A stretch of DNA of 51,558 nt from an uncultured Bacteroidales bacterium (GTDB lineage: Bacteria > Bacteroidota > Bacteroidia > Bacteroidales > Muribaculaceae): contig CAMTKF010000012.1 of the NCBI GenBank assembly GCA_947072905.1, forward strand, positions 1 to 51,558, written 5' to 3'. The notes under the pieces are model-generated. The model did no database searches, was not told the origin of the DNA, and was given only the letters and a program-made list of their open reading frames with translations. Of this stretch, positions 27,274 to 35,533 are shown in pieces (the stretch's first letter is position 1; every line of letters begins with the position of its first letter). A program made the translations under genes and the position numbers.

Positions 27274-27914
27274 TTGAAGGGGTTTGTCTGTTTTTCGTGG
27301 CCTATGGTAGTGGCCTCGCCATGTCCGGACAGTACCAGTGTATCGTCGGGGAGCGTGTTGAGCAACTTGTTGTTGACACTTTCAACCAACTGCGAGTGGT
27401 TGCCTCCGGGGTGGTCGGTGCGGCCTATGGTGCCTTTGAACAGAGTATCGCCCGATATGAGGAACTTGCCCTCGGGGCTGTACAGGCATATTCCGCCCTG
27501 TGTATGGCCGGGGGTGTGTATCACCTGCAGTTTTTCCTTGCCTATTTCTATGGTGTCGCCCTCGGCCAGCGGTGCGTCAATCATAACATTGGCATGCTCA
27601 CCGCGTATGCCGAACATGCGTGCCTGGGCGGCGATATTGTCGCCCAGTGTGGCATCGTTGATGTGTGCGGCAACCGGTACACCGTATTTATCCTTCACAT
27701 AATTTGCACCGAAGCAGTGGTCAATGTGCAGATGGGTGTTCACTATTTCTTTTATCTTGATATGGTTTTCAGAGATAAAGTCGTCAAATCGTTTGATTTC
27801 GGCAGGCGATGCCATGCCCGGGTCTACAACTATGGCTTCGAGTGTAGCTTCATCTGTCACAAGATAGGTGCATTCACCGAAATCGTTGAATATGAATTGT
27901 TTGATTCTAAGCAT
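27267..27914 (-). CDS. MBL-fold metallo-hydrolase, GloB-like
   Basis: The 215-residue protein shows the metallo-beta-lactamase metal-binding motifs in order: THLHIDHCFG (HxHxDH), HTPGHTQGG, SGDTLFKGTIGRTD and a late SGHGEATTIGHE. This set fits the hydroxyacylglutathione hydrolase (GloB/YcbL-like) group, which hydrolyses thioesters. Bacteroidales generally lack glutathione, so the natural substrate is uncertain. It starts 8 bp after rsmG ends and is co-transcribed with it. The last codon and stop overlap the arm of element D, so the exact C-terminus may have been reshaped by it. Confidence 0.85.
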   Translation of the reverse strand: MLRIKQFIFNDFGECTYLVTDEATLEAIVVDPGMASPAEIKRFDDFISENHIKIKEIVNTHLHIDHCFGANYVKDKYGVPVAAHINDATLGDNIAAQARMFGIRGEHANVMIDAPLAEGDTIEIGKEKLQVIHTPGHTQGGICLYSPEGKFLISGDTLFKGTIGRTDHPGGNHSQLVESVNNKLLNTLPDDTLVLSGHGEATTIGHEKQTNPFKW

Positions 27915-27922
27915 AGTTCTGT

Positions 27923-28567
27923 TTATTTAGAAAATGGAACATATACGAGCTTCTTTGTGTCGAAGAAAGGCTCGTTTATAAATTCATCTACATTAAATTC
28001 TATCACAGGAAGGCGCACACCGGCCGATTCGGCCGACAGGTCGCCACCCTTAAGGCATATCAGTCCGTTGGAATACGTATTGCCTTCGGGAGTTGCCTGA
28101 GCTATGTTGTGCGATATGAGCTTAACGAGCTTGTCGAGTGGCATAACGGCGCGGCTCACCACGTAGTCGTACTTCTGATGGCACTCGCCTACATCGCCGT
28201 GCTGGAAGGTGACATTTTCAAGACCGATTTTTTCTGCTATATCAGCCGCCACCTTAAGCTTCTTGGCTATGCGGTCGATGAGATGGAATTTACAATCGGG
28301 ATACATCACAGCCAATGGTATGCCGGGGAAGCCGCCGCCGGTACCCAGGTCCATAAATCTGGTGCCGGGTGTCAGTTCCTTGAGAAACGAAGCTATAACC
28401 AGCGAATGCAGTATGTGGTTGGGATACAGATTGGCTATATCCTTGCGCGAGATAACATTGATGTTTGCATTCCACTCAGGGTACAGCTCGCCCATCATGG
28501 CAAATTGTTTAAGCTGAAGCTCCGACAGACCCGGAAAATGTTTTTTTATCAGTTCTATGCCTTCCAT
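27923..28567 (-). CDS. rsmG: 16S rRNA (guanine(527)-N(7))-methyltransferase
   Basis: RsmG (214 residues) uses S-adenosylmethionine to methylate G527 in the 530 loop of 16S rRNA. The SAM-binding motif is FMDLGTGGGFPGIPLAVMYPD near residues 68-90, followed by LIDRIAKKLKVA and a YDYVVSRAVMPL motif, all typical. A promoter box at 28602 gives a short leader. The GloB-like gene follows after 8 bp. Confidence 0.94.
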   Translation of the reverse strand: MEGIELIKKHFPGLSELQLKQFAMMGELYPEWNANINVISRKDIANLYPNHILHSLVIASFLKELTPGTRFMDLGTGGGFPGIPLAVMYPDCKFHLIDRIAKKLKVAADIAEKIGLENVTFQHGDVGECHQKYDYVVSRAVMPLDKLVKLISHNIAQATPEGNTYSNGLICLKGGDLSAESAGVRLPVIEFNVDEFINEPFFDTKKLVYVPFSK

Positions 28568-28601
28568 ACGAGAAATAACACTTTAGAATCAAATTTTTTT
28601 G

Positions 28602-28609
28602 CAAAGATA
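28602..28609 (-). promoter_or_regulatory. -7 promoter box for rsmG
   Basis: The minus strand reads TATCTTTG, 34 bp before the rsmG start. Confidence 0.7.
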
Positions 28610-28661
28610 ATCAAATATTGGTAGAAAAGTGTTTTCTTTGTAGTTTAAAACATAACTGACT

Positions 28662-29498
28662 ATGCTTAAAATAGGAAAATATAACACATTGAAAGTATCA
28701 CGCGAGGTTGATTTCGGATACTATCTTGCTACCGACGACGGCCGTGAGATATTGCTCCCCCGCAAGTATATGCCCGAAGACAAGGGCGTTGACGACGAAA
28801 TAGAGGTATTTGTATATACCGACTCTGAAGACCGCCTGATAGCCACCACCGAGGTGCCGTATGCCACTGTGGGCGAGTTTGCTTACCTACAGGTATCTGA
28901 TGTCAACTCGGCCGGAGCATTCCTTGACTGGGGCATCTCTGGCAAAGATCTGCTGGTGCCGTATTCACAGCAGAAATCGCGCATGAAGCAGGGCGGAATA
29001 TATCTTGTATACGTTTATCTCGACGATGTGAGCAAGAGGGTGGTAGCCACGGCCAAGATAGAGCATTATGTGGGCAACACAATCCCTGAATACCGCCCCG
29101 GACAGAAAGTGAGAGCTCTCATAGTTGAACATACTCCCATAGGCTACCGTGCCATAGTGGATAACTGCCACTGGGGCATGATTTACGATAATGAGATATT
29201 TCAACCCCTTGAGATTGAATCTACTGTCACCGCTTTCGTCAAATCTGTACGCGAGGACTGCAAGATAGACCTTACCCTGTCAGACAAGGCTGTGAAGCGC
29301 GTGGGCGACCTGAGCGAGCGCATTCTTGAAGCCATTGATGCCGCAGGCGGAGAACTGCACATAACCGATGCTTCAACTCCCGACGAGATACGCGAGGTAT
29401 TCCATTGCTCTAAAAAAGACTTCAAAAAAGCCGTGGGACACTTGTACAAGGAGCAGAAAATACTTCTTGGTGAAGGAATTATAACCCGAGCAAAGTGA
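28662..29498 (+). CDS. CvfB/YitL-like S1-domain RNA-binding protein
   Basis: The 278-residue cytosolic protein matches the CvfB family, made of S1-type OB folds and a C-terminal winged-helix domain. Visible features are the first OB fold (YLATDDGREILLPRKYMPED), a second S1-like repeat (SAGAFLDWGISGKDLLVPYSQQ), a third near residue 150 (YRAIVDNCHWGMIYDNEIF), and a C-terminal helical part (EIREVFHCSKKDFKKAVGHLYKEQKI). In Staphylococcus CvfB affects virulence gene expression; here it is probably a general RNA-binding regulator. It is divergent from rsmG with a 94-bp gap. Confidence 0.85.
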   Translation: MLKIGKYNTLKVSREVDFGYYLATDDGREILLPRKYMPEDKGVDDEIEVFVYTDSEDRLIATTEVPYATVGEFAYLQVSDVNSAGAFLDWGISGKDLLVPYSQQKSRMKQGGIYLVYVYLDDVSKRVVATAKIEHYVGNTIPEYRPGQKVRALIVEHTPIGYRAIVDNCHWGMIYDNEIFQPLEIESTVTAFVKSVREDCKIDLTLSDKAVKRVGDLSERILEAIDAAGGELHITDASTPDEIREVFHCSKKDFKKAVGHLYKEQKILLGEGIITRAK

Positions 29499-29593
29499 TT
29501 GTAAATTAATGATATATAAATTTGACTGACCTCAGTTTAAAATTTTTAACAAAAAAAGTAGATGTAAAATTTGGAAGAGCCCACAAAAGTGGC

Positions 29594-29601
29594 TAACTTT
29601 G
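29594..29601 (+). promoter_or_regulatory. -7 promoter box for tRNA-Glu
   Basis: TAACTTTG lies 12 bp before the mature tRNA 5' end. Flanking GTAGATG and GCATCTAC form a small inverted repeat around it. Confidence 0.7.
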
Positions 29602-29613
29602 CATCTACAAAAA

Positions 29614-29686
29614 GGCGATTTAGTGTAGTGGCCTAGCACGCCACCCTCTCACGGTGGAGACCAGGGTTCGATTCCCTGATTCGCTA
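29614..29686 (+). tRNA. tRNA-Glu (anticodon CTC)
   Basis: A 73-nt cloverleaf has acceptor GGCGATT against ATTCGCT (one T-T mismatch and a G-U pair), D arm TAGTGTAGTGGCCTA, anticodon arm CCACC-CTCTCAC-GGTGG, and T arm CAGGG-TTCGATT-CCCTG. The anticodon CTC reads GAG. CCA is not encoded. Its last base is the first base of a 22-bp terminator arm. Confidence 0.9.
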
Positions 29687-29735
29687 CACAAAGCAAAAAG
29701 AGCTGTCCATGCAGACAGCTCTTTTTGCTTTGTGT
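29686..29735. terminator. bidirectional terminator, 22-bp perfect stem
   Basis: The arm at 29686-29707 (core AAAAAGAGCTGTC) pairs perfectly with 29714-29735 around a six-base loop. A T-run and an A-run serve the tRNA gene and the response-regulator gene respectively. Confidence 0.88.
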
Positions 29736-29741
29736 ACGGTG

Positions 29742-30404
29742 TCAAGACAGTATGTAACCCTTTTTCTTTATGGAGCTTATGGTGACCGACGGGTCTGCCA
29801 ACAGCTTGCGTATGTAGCTTATCTGTACGTTGAGGGCCAGAGAGTTGGCATAGCTGCTGTCGCCCCACACGGCGTTGAGGATAGTGTCGCGGTCGACAAC
29901 TTTGCCGGAATTCTCGGCCAGAATAGCCAGAATCTCGGTCTGGCGTACTGACAGCGAGTGCGTCTCGCCATTATATGTCAGTGACGCGAGATTTGGTCTG
30001 AAAACGGTTTGACCTAATTGATACTCAATATCCTGCGAAGTGATGTCGCTCTCAAACCGTTCGTTGATTTTGGCTATCAGTTCTTCGGGATAGAATGGTT
30101 TGGGTATATAATCGTTGCCTTTTAGTTTGAATCCATACAGACGGTCTACCTTGTCGGTACGGTCGGTGAGAAAGAAGATAATCACACGGCGATCGGTACG
30201 GCGTATTGCTTGCGCCACCTCAAATCCGTTCATCTCGGGCATGTTTATGTCGAGCAAAATCAAGTCAGGATTAATCTCGCGGTATAGTTCCAGTCCAACT
30301 TTTCCATTTGGCGCATAAGTCACCTCATACCCCTCGGCCTCAATGAAGCGTCTGAGCAGCATGGAGTTCTTCAGATCATCGTCAACAAGCAGTATCTTTT
30401 TCAT
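29742..30404 (-). CDS. OmpR-family response regulator
   Basis: The 220-residue protein has a receiver domain (residues 2-115) with the acidic pair D8-D9, phosphorylation site D52 (LILLDINMPEMNG), T80 and K102 (PKPF). A C-terminal winged-helix DNA-binding domain follows (LSVRQTEILAILAENSGKVV to SSIKKKGYIL). Its ATG overlaps the last 4 bp of the sensor gene, so the pair is translationally coupled. Likely targets are the phased repeats at 31931-31973 upstream of the GLPGLI and TonB-like genes. It does not resemble RprY closely, so that name is not used. Confidence 0.92.
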   Translation of the reverse strand: MKKILLVDDDLKNSMLLRRFIEAEGYEVTYAPNGKVGLELYREINPDLILLDINMPEMNGFEVAQAIRRTDRRVIIFFLTDRTDKVDRLYGFKLKGNDYIPKPFYPEELIAKINERFESDITSQDIEYQLGQTVFRPNLASLTYNGETHSLSVRQTEILAILAENSGKVVDRDTILNAVWGDSSYANSLALNVQISYIRKLLADPSVTISSIKKKGYILS

Positions 30405-31870
30405 TGCGGCAGTTTTATGGTGAATACAGAGCCGATGCCTTCAGAGCTTTCCACCGAGATTTCACCTCCGTGGGCATCTACGAGCAGTTTTACGTATGAA
30501 AGGCCAAGCCCCATGCCCGGGATGTCGGTAGCAGATGCCTTGCCACGGTAGAAACGGTTGAATATGCGGCTGCGGTCGGCGGCAGATATGCCATTGCCGT
30601 TGTCGGCAACGTTTATCTTCACGCCCTCGGGCGTTGACTCTGAATTTATCCTTACAACAACATCCTCGCCCGAGTATTTCAGTGCATTCTCAATCAGATT
30701 GGTGATGATATTGGTCAAGTGAGAAGGGTCGGCTGAAATTTCCATATCCCCGGCGATGTCGTTCTCAAACGTAACACGCTTTGTGCTTGGTATTGCAACA
30801 GACTTCAATATTCCGTCAACCATATTAGAGAGGTTAAAGGCAGTTACATTCAACGGAATTTGCTCCACATTATTGAATGTTATGTCGCGCAGTTTTGAGA
30901 AGTAGGCCGAAAGATTGTCGAGAGCTATACGGGTTTCGGCTGTAAGTTCATGTCGCAGCCGGTCATCCTCCATCAGCTTGTCGTTGTCTATTCCCGAAAC
31001 ACACATCTTGAGAGTGGAGATAGGACGTTTAAGCTCATGAATCATCGTGGTTATGAACGAGTTGCGCATCTTGTCAAGTCGTGTGAGTTTGACTATGGTC
31101 TTTATCTGCCACAGCAAACAAATAATCAGGAATACAGAGAGAATAAAAGCCAATGCCAATGTCCATCCCATGTTGCGTAATATTTCTGAGCGTGGGATTT
31201 CGCATTCAATCACAACCGCTTTCCTTTCGAGTTCGGAATAAGGGGTGATGACCTTGAAGCGGGGTGAGATTACAGATGAATGGCGTATGGTGATCGGCTC
31301 CCATGTCACGCTGTCCTGCAAAATCAAAGTGATTTCGGCATTGAGATTGTTCATCCTTAATATAGAGTCTATCCCCTCGGTAGTGAAAGGCGATTGTATC
31401 TCATTGTCGAAATTCCTCATGGCGTTCCATGCAATACCGTCGGAGGGAGCAGTCGAAGCATCGACTGTGGCAACCTTTTCATCAACCATATCAAGTGAGT
31501 CGAGAATCAGATCCTGGAGTGTCTTCATTTCTTCGGGCGTAAGGTCTCGTTTCTCGGATATACCTAAAATCTTACGGCCATCAATTTCTTTTGTGGTTAT
31601 AGATACCGTACGTCGCCGGATTCCGACAGAGTCAATATCGGTGTTCATCTGATATGACGACTGGGTACGGGCTATCTTCTTTACGGCTGAATGTTTTGCT
31701 CTTTCATTATTATACTCGACAATGGCTTTTGAAATCTTCTCGCACGAAATATTCTCATATTCAGATATAGAATATTCATAGCGACCATACAGCCAATATA
31801 CCTGCATGACGAGGAAGGCAAGTATGGCTGCTATAGAGAGTATGTAGAGTATCTTTATCTTCTTTTCCAT
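30401..31870 (-). CDS. sensor histidine kinase
   Basis: The 489-residue inner-membrane kinase has a first membrane span (residues 8-28), a periplasmic sensor region of about 200 residues and a second span (about 235-255). Its HisKA domain has the phospho-accepting H278 in MIHELKRPIS. A HATPase domain follows, with N box (NLIENALKY), G1 (DNGNGIS), F box and G2 (GMGLGLSYVKLLV). The periplasmic part matches no sensor I recognise. It is the first gene of the operon and divergent from the GLPGLI/TonB-like genes it probably regulates. Confidence 0.93.
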   Translation of the reverse strand: MEKKIKILYILSIAAILAFLVMQVYWLYGRYEYSISEYENISCEKISKAIVEYNNERAKHSAVKKIARTQSSYQMNTDIDSVGIRRRTVSITTKEIDGRKILGISEKRDLTPEEMKTLQDLILDSLDMVDEKVATVDASTAPSDGIAWNAMRNFDNEIQSPFTTEGIDSILRMNNLNAEITLILQDSVTWEPITIRHSSVISPRFKVITPYSELERKAVVIECEIPRSEILRNMGWTLALAFILSVFLIICLLWQIKTIVKLTRLDKMRNSFITTMIHELKRPISTLKMCVSGIDNDKLMEDDRLRHELTAETRIALDNLSAYFSKLRDITFNNVEQIPLNVTAFNLSNMVDGILKSVAIPSTKRVTFENDIAGDMEISADPSHLTNIITNLIENALKYSGEDVVVRINSESTPEGVKINVADNGNGISAADRSRIFNRFYRGKASATDIPGMGLGLSYVKLLVDAHGGEISVESSEGIGSVFTIKLPQ

Positions 31871-31874
31871 GATG

Positions 31875-31882
31875 CAAATTTA
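31875..31882 (-). promoter_or_regulatory. -7 promoter box directly at the sensor-kinase start
   Basis: The minus strand reads TAAATTTG and ends only 4 bp before the ATG at 31870. If used, the transcript would have almost no leader. Confidence 0.45.
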
Positions 31883-31930
31883 TATATAATTATGTGATAA
31901 AACGCTGCCGGCGACGTCTATTTTGCTGAC

Positions 31931-31973
31931 AGTAATAATTTAGTAATAATTCCATAATCTTTGAGTAATGATT
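31931..31973. promoter_or_regulatory. 11-bp phased direct repeats, probable response-regulator site
   Basis: AGTAATAATT occurs at 31931 and 31942, and AGTAATGATT at 31964. The phase position at 31953 holds CATAATCTTT, which keeps the TAAT core. The register of 11 bp, one helical turn, is typical of OmpR-family binding sites. The array ends just upstream of the expected -33 region of the rightward promoter, a suitable position for activation. Confidence 0.65.
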
Positions 31974-32001
31974 ATTTTCGTTGTGAGGTGAGGGGCGGTT
32001 G

Positions 32002-32009
32002 TAACTTTG
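32002..32009 (+). promoter_or_regulatory. -7 promoter box for the GLPGLI-TonB-like operon
   Basis: TAACTTTG lies 27 bp before the ATG at 32037 and about 28 bp downstream of the phased repeat array. Confidence 0.75.
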
Positions 32010-32036
32010 CAGCACAAACCAAAAACAGAATTTGCA

Positions 32037-32918
32037 ATGAAAAAATCACTAATCATCATCCTGGCTATTTCCTCATTGGCTGTGGCCGTATCGGCAAGAG
32101 TAATGCGACGCACTCTCAGCATTCTCCAACATAATGTACCCGAAACCGAGACCATCGCTCCTGAGACCATGGAGTTTGTCTACGAATATTCGTGGTGCAA
32201 CGACACTACAGGGCAGCTGAAAGACAACTACACAGCAGATCAGATGCTTCTGCAAATAGCTGCCAACGGTATGTCGAAATTCTCCAGCTACAAGAATCTC
32301 ACGGTAGACTCGATACTGATGAGCATAACTCCGGAACAGGTGGCGGAAGCTGCCATGGACGGGAAGCTGGACAACGGAGAGTTCATGACTATCTTCAAGA
32401 ACTACCCTGAGGGAAAGCTGACGCATACTGAGAAAATCTGTATGGATTGGTTCCGCTACGAGGAAGAGATGCCCACGCTCGAGTGGGAGCTGACCGACAG
32501 TGTGATCAACATACTGGGCTATGAATGCCGTTCGGCGGTATGCAACTTCCGCGGTCGCCGGTGGACTGCCTTCTATACCGATGAAATTCCTCTGATGGAA
32601 GGCCCGTGGAAGCTGCACGGTCTGCCGGGCCTGATTATGAAAGCCGAGGATAATGACGGTCACTACAGATTTGAGCTTATAGGTATAAAGTCCAAAGCCG
32701 ACCGCCCTATAACCATGTATAAGGTTCCATATAACGCAACATCCCGCGCAAAATATTATGATGCAAAACACCGCTATGACGTAAATCCATACGCTTATTA
32801 TGAAGCGGGAGGCCACGGACATATAACTGTCTCTGACGAAAACGGCAACCCGATGCTCGATGCTTACGACCCTATGGAACTGACATTTGATTACATCGAA
32901 CGCGATTGGACAAAATGA
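32037..32918 (+). CDS. GLPGLI family protein
   Basis: The 293-residue secreted protein has a signal peptide (MKKSLIIILAISSLAVAVSA). It carries the family-defining motif LHGLPGLIMKAEDNDGHYRFEL near residue 200, preceded by the typical GYECRSAVCNFRGRRWTAFYTDEIPLMEGPWK segment. GLPGLI proteins are common in Bacteroidetes next to TonB-dependent-receptor-like genes; their function is unknown. The start is the ATG at 32037 rather than a TTG at 32007, which would lie inside the promoter box. Its stop codon overlaps the next gene's ATG (ATGA), so the two are coupled. Confidence 0.88.
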   Translation: MKKSLIIILAISSLAVAVSARVMRRTLSILQHNVPETETIAPETMEFVYEYSWCNDTTGQLKDNYTADQMLLQIAANGMSKFSSYKNLTVDSILMSITPEQVAEAAMDGKLDNGEFMTIFKNYPEGKLTHTEKICMDWFRYEEEMPTLEWELTDSVINILGYECRSAVCNFRGRRWTAFYTDEIPLMEGPWKLHGLPGLIMKAEDNDGHYRFELIGIKSKADRPITMYKVPYNATSRAKYYDAKHRYDVNPYAYYEAGGHGHITVSDENGNPMLDAYDPMELTFDYIERDWTK

Positions 32919-35470
32919 ACAGACAATGCTTTTTTATACTATGCCTTTTTCTCGGACTGCTGTCAAGCGTGGCGGCAGTCCCCGAAATGGCAACCGGAAC
33001 CATTGTTGATGGAGAAACCCGTCAACCGGTATCGGGTGTGGTGGTGCAGGCTCTCGACAGCCGTGGTAAAGCCACAGCGTTTGCCTCGTCGGATGCAAAC
33101 GGTGTTTTCAAAATCAGGATTTCTGCCGCTACCGATTCAATTTCATTCCGCCGTATGGGGTATGAATCATTGAAATTTCCGGTCGATCACGACTTTGCAA
33201 GTACTGTGGCGATTTACCCCAAAGCCACTGTACTGAAGGATGTTATAATTGAAGCTCCCGACATATATGCCCGGGGCGATACACTCGTGTTCAACGTAGC
33301 ACGCTATGCCAATGCCACCGATAATGCCATAATAGACGTTATCAAGCGTCTGCCGGGCATCAAGGTGGAGGAGGACGGTACAATAAAGTATCAGGGAAAG
33401 CCCATCAATAAATTCTATATTGATGGCGATGATTTTCTCGGCGGCCAGTATGGATTGGCCACCAACAATATCTCGCACAAGGATGTTAAGTCGGTTGAAG
33501 TAATGGAGAATCATCAGCCCGTAAAGGCTCTTGAAGGGATTGACTTTCCGGAGGAAGCAGGTATCAATATCAAGCTCAACGAGGGCGCCAAAGGCAAGTG
33601 GGTAGGGGTTGCCAAGGCCGGCAGCGGGGCGCAGCCGTGGCTCTACGACGGCTCGTTGTACGCCATGCGTATTGCTCCAAAAATCAATAACATACTGACT
33701 CTGCGCGGCGGCAACACGGGCTGGAATCCGGAGGAACAGATCATGGAACATGATTTCAGCGATATATCTTTCACCGGCTATTCAGAGTCGTTATGGCCCG
33801 AATATATTGCCGCCGATATTGTGAACTCTCCGCTCAACGAGAAGCGTACGCGTGATAACCTCTCGTGGATTGCAAACTCAATAACTGCCCTGACACGTGG
33901 CGATACTTCGATACGATTCAAACTCAATTATGTGGGCGACAGACTCGATTATAACTCAGGATTACGGACAGATTATTTCAGCCCGACAATCCCTGAGTTT
34001 ATTCAAAACAACAGTCTCCGCACACAGAGCCACGATGTGTCGGCTCAGTTTAACTTGCAGATAAACAAGCGCGGATATTTTCTGAAAGACAAGTTTACTG
34101 TAAATGGTGTTTGGGAAAAATCACACTCAGCAATTACCGGCTCTTTTGACCTTGACCAGCGTATACAGCGACGCAATATGCAGGCTTGCAACGACCTCAA
34201 GCTCGTGAAGCGCAATGACAAGAAACTTTTTGAGCTTACTTCGCGAAACTCGTTCTCGCACAGACCCGACAGACTGTTTGTAAATGGCGAGGAAAATGCG
34301 GTTCAAAATGTAGGTGCGACTGATTTACGAAGCACCACCGAATCGCGCTGGGGCACGTTGGGCCGTTTCTGGAAATTCTATCTCAACGGTGGTATTGATC
34401 TGAATTATCATCGCATGAATCTTTCTTTGACAGGAATGGGAGATTTTGACAATTCACAACATTTCGATACATTTCTCTCAAATCTATATGCCACCCCGCA
34501 GCTCGACTACGAACGCAACGGATGGCTGATGTCGGCCAAGATACAGACCAAATGGCTTCATTATAGTGTAAACAAACGACATGACTATATTAATATCTTC
34601 CCGAGAGTTTATGTACGCAAGAAGACTTCGGCCAAAAGCGAGCTTTCGGCATCGCTTTCATATCAGCTCGGCTCACCTCTGGCTTATATGAATATAGATG
34701 TGCCCGTGATGTCGGACTACCGCAATATTTTCATAGCCAAGGATATTGACCGGTATTCGCAAAATGCAGCTGCCACGGCAAGCTATAAATACCGCAACCC
34801 TCTTACATCCTTCTTTGCCAACGTCTCAATCACATACAATTACAGCCGCAGTTCATTTATGTCAAACCAGCTGTTTATTGAAGATTTCATCATATCAACA
34901 TATTGTGACATGCTTTCTGACCGCAATTCATGGTATGTAAGCGGAGGTGTGAGCAAGGGGCTTGGCCACAGCCGCATGGTAGTGGGTTGCGATGTGAGCG
35001 CGTCAACAAGCTCGGCTTCATCAATGCGCGACAACATAGTGGAAGATTACAGTCAACAGACTGTTACAGTTAAGCCCTATTTCAGGGGAAGTCTGTGCAA
35101 GTGGCTTTCTGTGAACTATGACGCAGATTATGGATTCTCACAGTTGAAAATCGGAAATATTGACAATTTTACCCATTCATTCAATCAGAAATTTTACGCA
35201 ACCATAATACCTCACGACCGTTGGCAATTCACTTGTGGCGCAGAGCATTTTCTTACCAAATTTCCTGAAGGCAATACCGAGAACCTTGTTCTGCTCGATG
35301 CCTCGGCTGCGTGGCATGTAAGCAATAAGGTGCGACTGTCGCTTACGGCAAACAACCTGCTCAACAAGCGATATTACCAATATGTAACCTACGGTACTCT
35401 CTCACGGTCGGAACGTTCATTCCGCATACGGCAGCGAAATATACTTGCCACTATTCAGTTCAGGTTTTGA
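32915..35470 (+). CDS. TonB-dependent receptor-like outer-membrane beta-barrel protein
   Basis: The 851-residue protein has a signal peptide (about residues 1-21) and a CarboxypepD_reg-like domain (ATGTIVDGETRQPVSGVVVQAL, about 25-105). A plug-like region follows (IDVIKRLPGIKVEEDGTIKYQGKPINKFYIDG), then a long beta-barrel ending in an aromatic residue (ATIQFRF). The ATG overlaps the GLPGLI stop; a TTG 9 bp upstream is less likely. This family differs from SusC and is usually paired with GLPGLI proteins. Transport substrate is unknown. The operon lies divergently from, and is probably controlled by, the two-component system. Confidence 0.88.
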   Translation: MNRQCFFILCLFLGLLSSVAAVPEMATGTIVDGETRQPVSGVVVQALDSRGKATAFASSDANGVFKIRISAATDSISFRRMGYESLKFPVDHDFASTVAIYPKATVLKDVIIEAPDIYARGDTLVFNVARYANATDNAIIDVIKRLPGIKVEEDGTIKYQGKPINKFYIDGDDFLGGQYGLATNNISHKDVKSVEVMENHQPVKALEGIDFPEEAGINIKLNEGAKGKWVGVAKAGSGAQPWLYDGSLYAMRIAPKINNILTLRGGNTGWNPEEQIMEHDFSDISFTGYSESLWPEYIAADIVNSPLNEKRTRDNLSWIANSITALTRGDTSIRFKLNYVGDRLDYNSGLRTDYFSPTIPEFIQNNSLRTQSHDVSAQFNLQINKRGYFLKDKFTVNGVWEKSHSAITGSFDLDQRIQRRNMQACNDLKLVKRNDKKLFELTSRNSFSHRPDRLFVNGEENAVQNVGATDLRSTTESRWGTLGRFWKFYLNGGIDLNYHRMNLSLTGMGDFDNSQHFDTFLSNLYATPQLDYERNGWLMSAKIQTKWLHYSVNKRHDYINIFPRVYVRKKTSAKSELSASLSYQLGSPLAYMNIDVPVMSDYRNIFIAKDIDRYSQNAAATASYKYRNPLTSFFANVSITYNYSRSSFMSNQLFIEDFIISTYCDMLSDRNSWYVSGGVSKGLGHSRMVVGCDVSASTSSASSMRDNIVEDYSQQTVTVKPYFRGSLCKWLSVNYDADYGFSQLKIGNIDNFTHSFNQKFYATIIPHDRWQFTCGAEHFLTKFPEGNTENLVLLDASAAWHVSNKVRLSLTANNLLNKRYYQYVTYGTLSRSERSFRIRQRNILATIQFRF

Positions 35471-35474
35471 ACTG

Positions 35475-35522
35475 AAACAGAAATCCCGCACCGGCCGATT
35501 GGCAGATGCGGGATTTCTGTTT
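35475..35522. terminator. bidirectional terminator
   Basis: A perfect 16-bp stem (35475-35490 with 35507-35522, core AGAAATCCCGCA) with A and T flanks lies between convergent genes. Confidence 0.88.
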
Positions 35523-35533
35523 TATTGTATGCG

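Noticed and set aside
29742-31870. Naming the two-component pair rprXY
   Set aside because: The receiver and HisKA sequences (HELKRP) do not closely match what I recall of the Bacteroides RprXY proteins, so only the family is given.
32007-32036. Upstream TTG start for the GLPGLI gene
   Set aside because: It overlaps the TAACTTTG promoter box, so it would not be transcribed. The ATG at 32037 starts a normal signal peptide.
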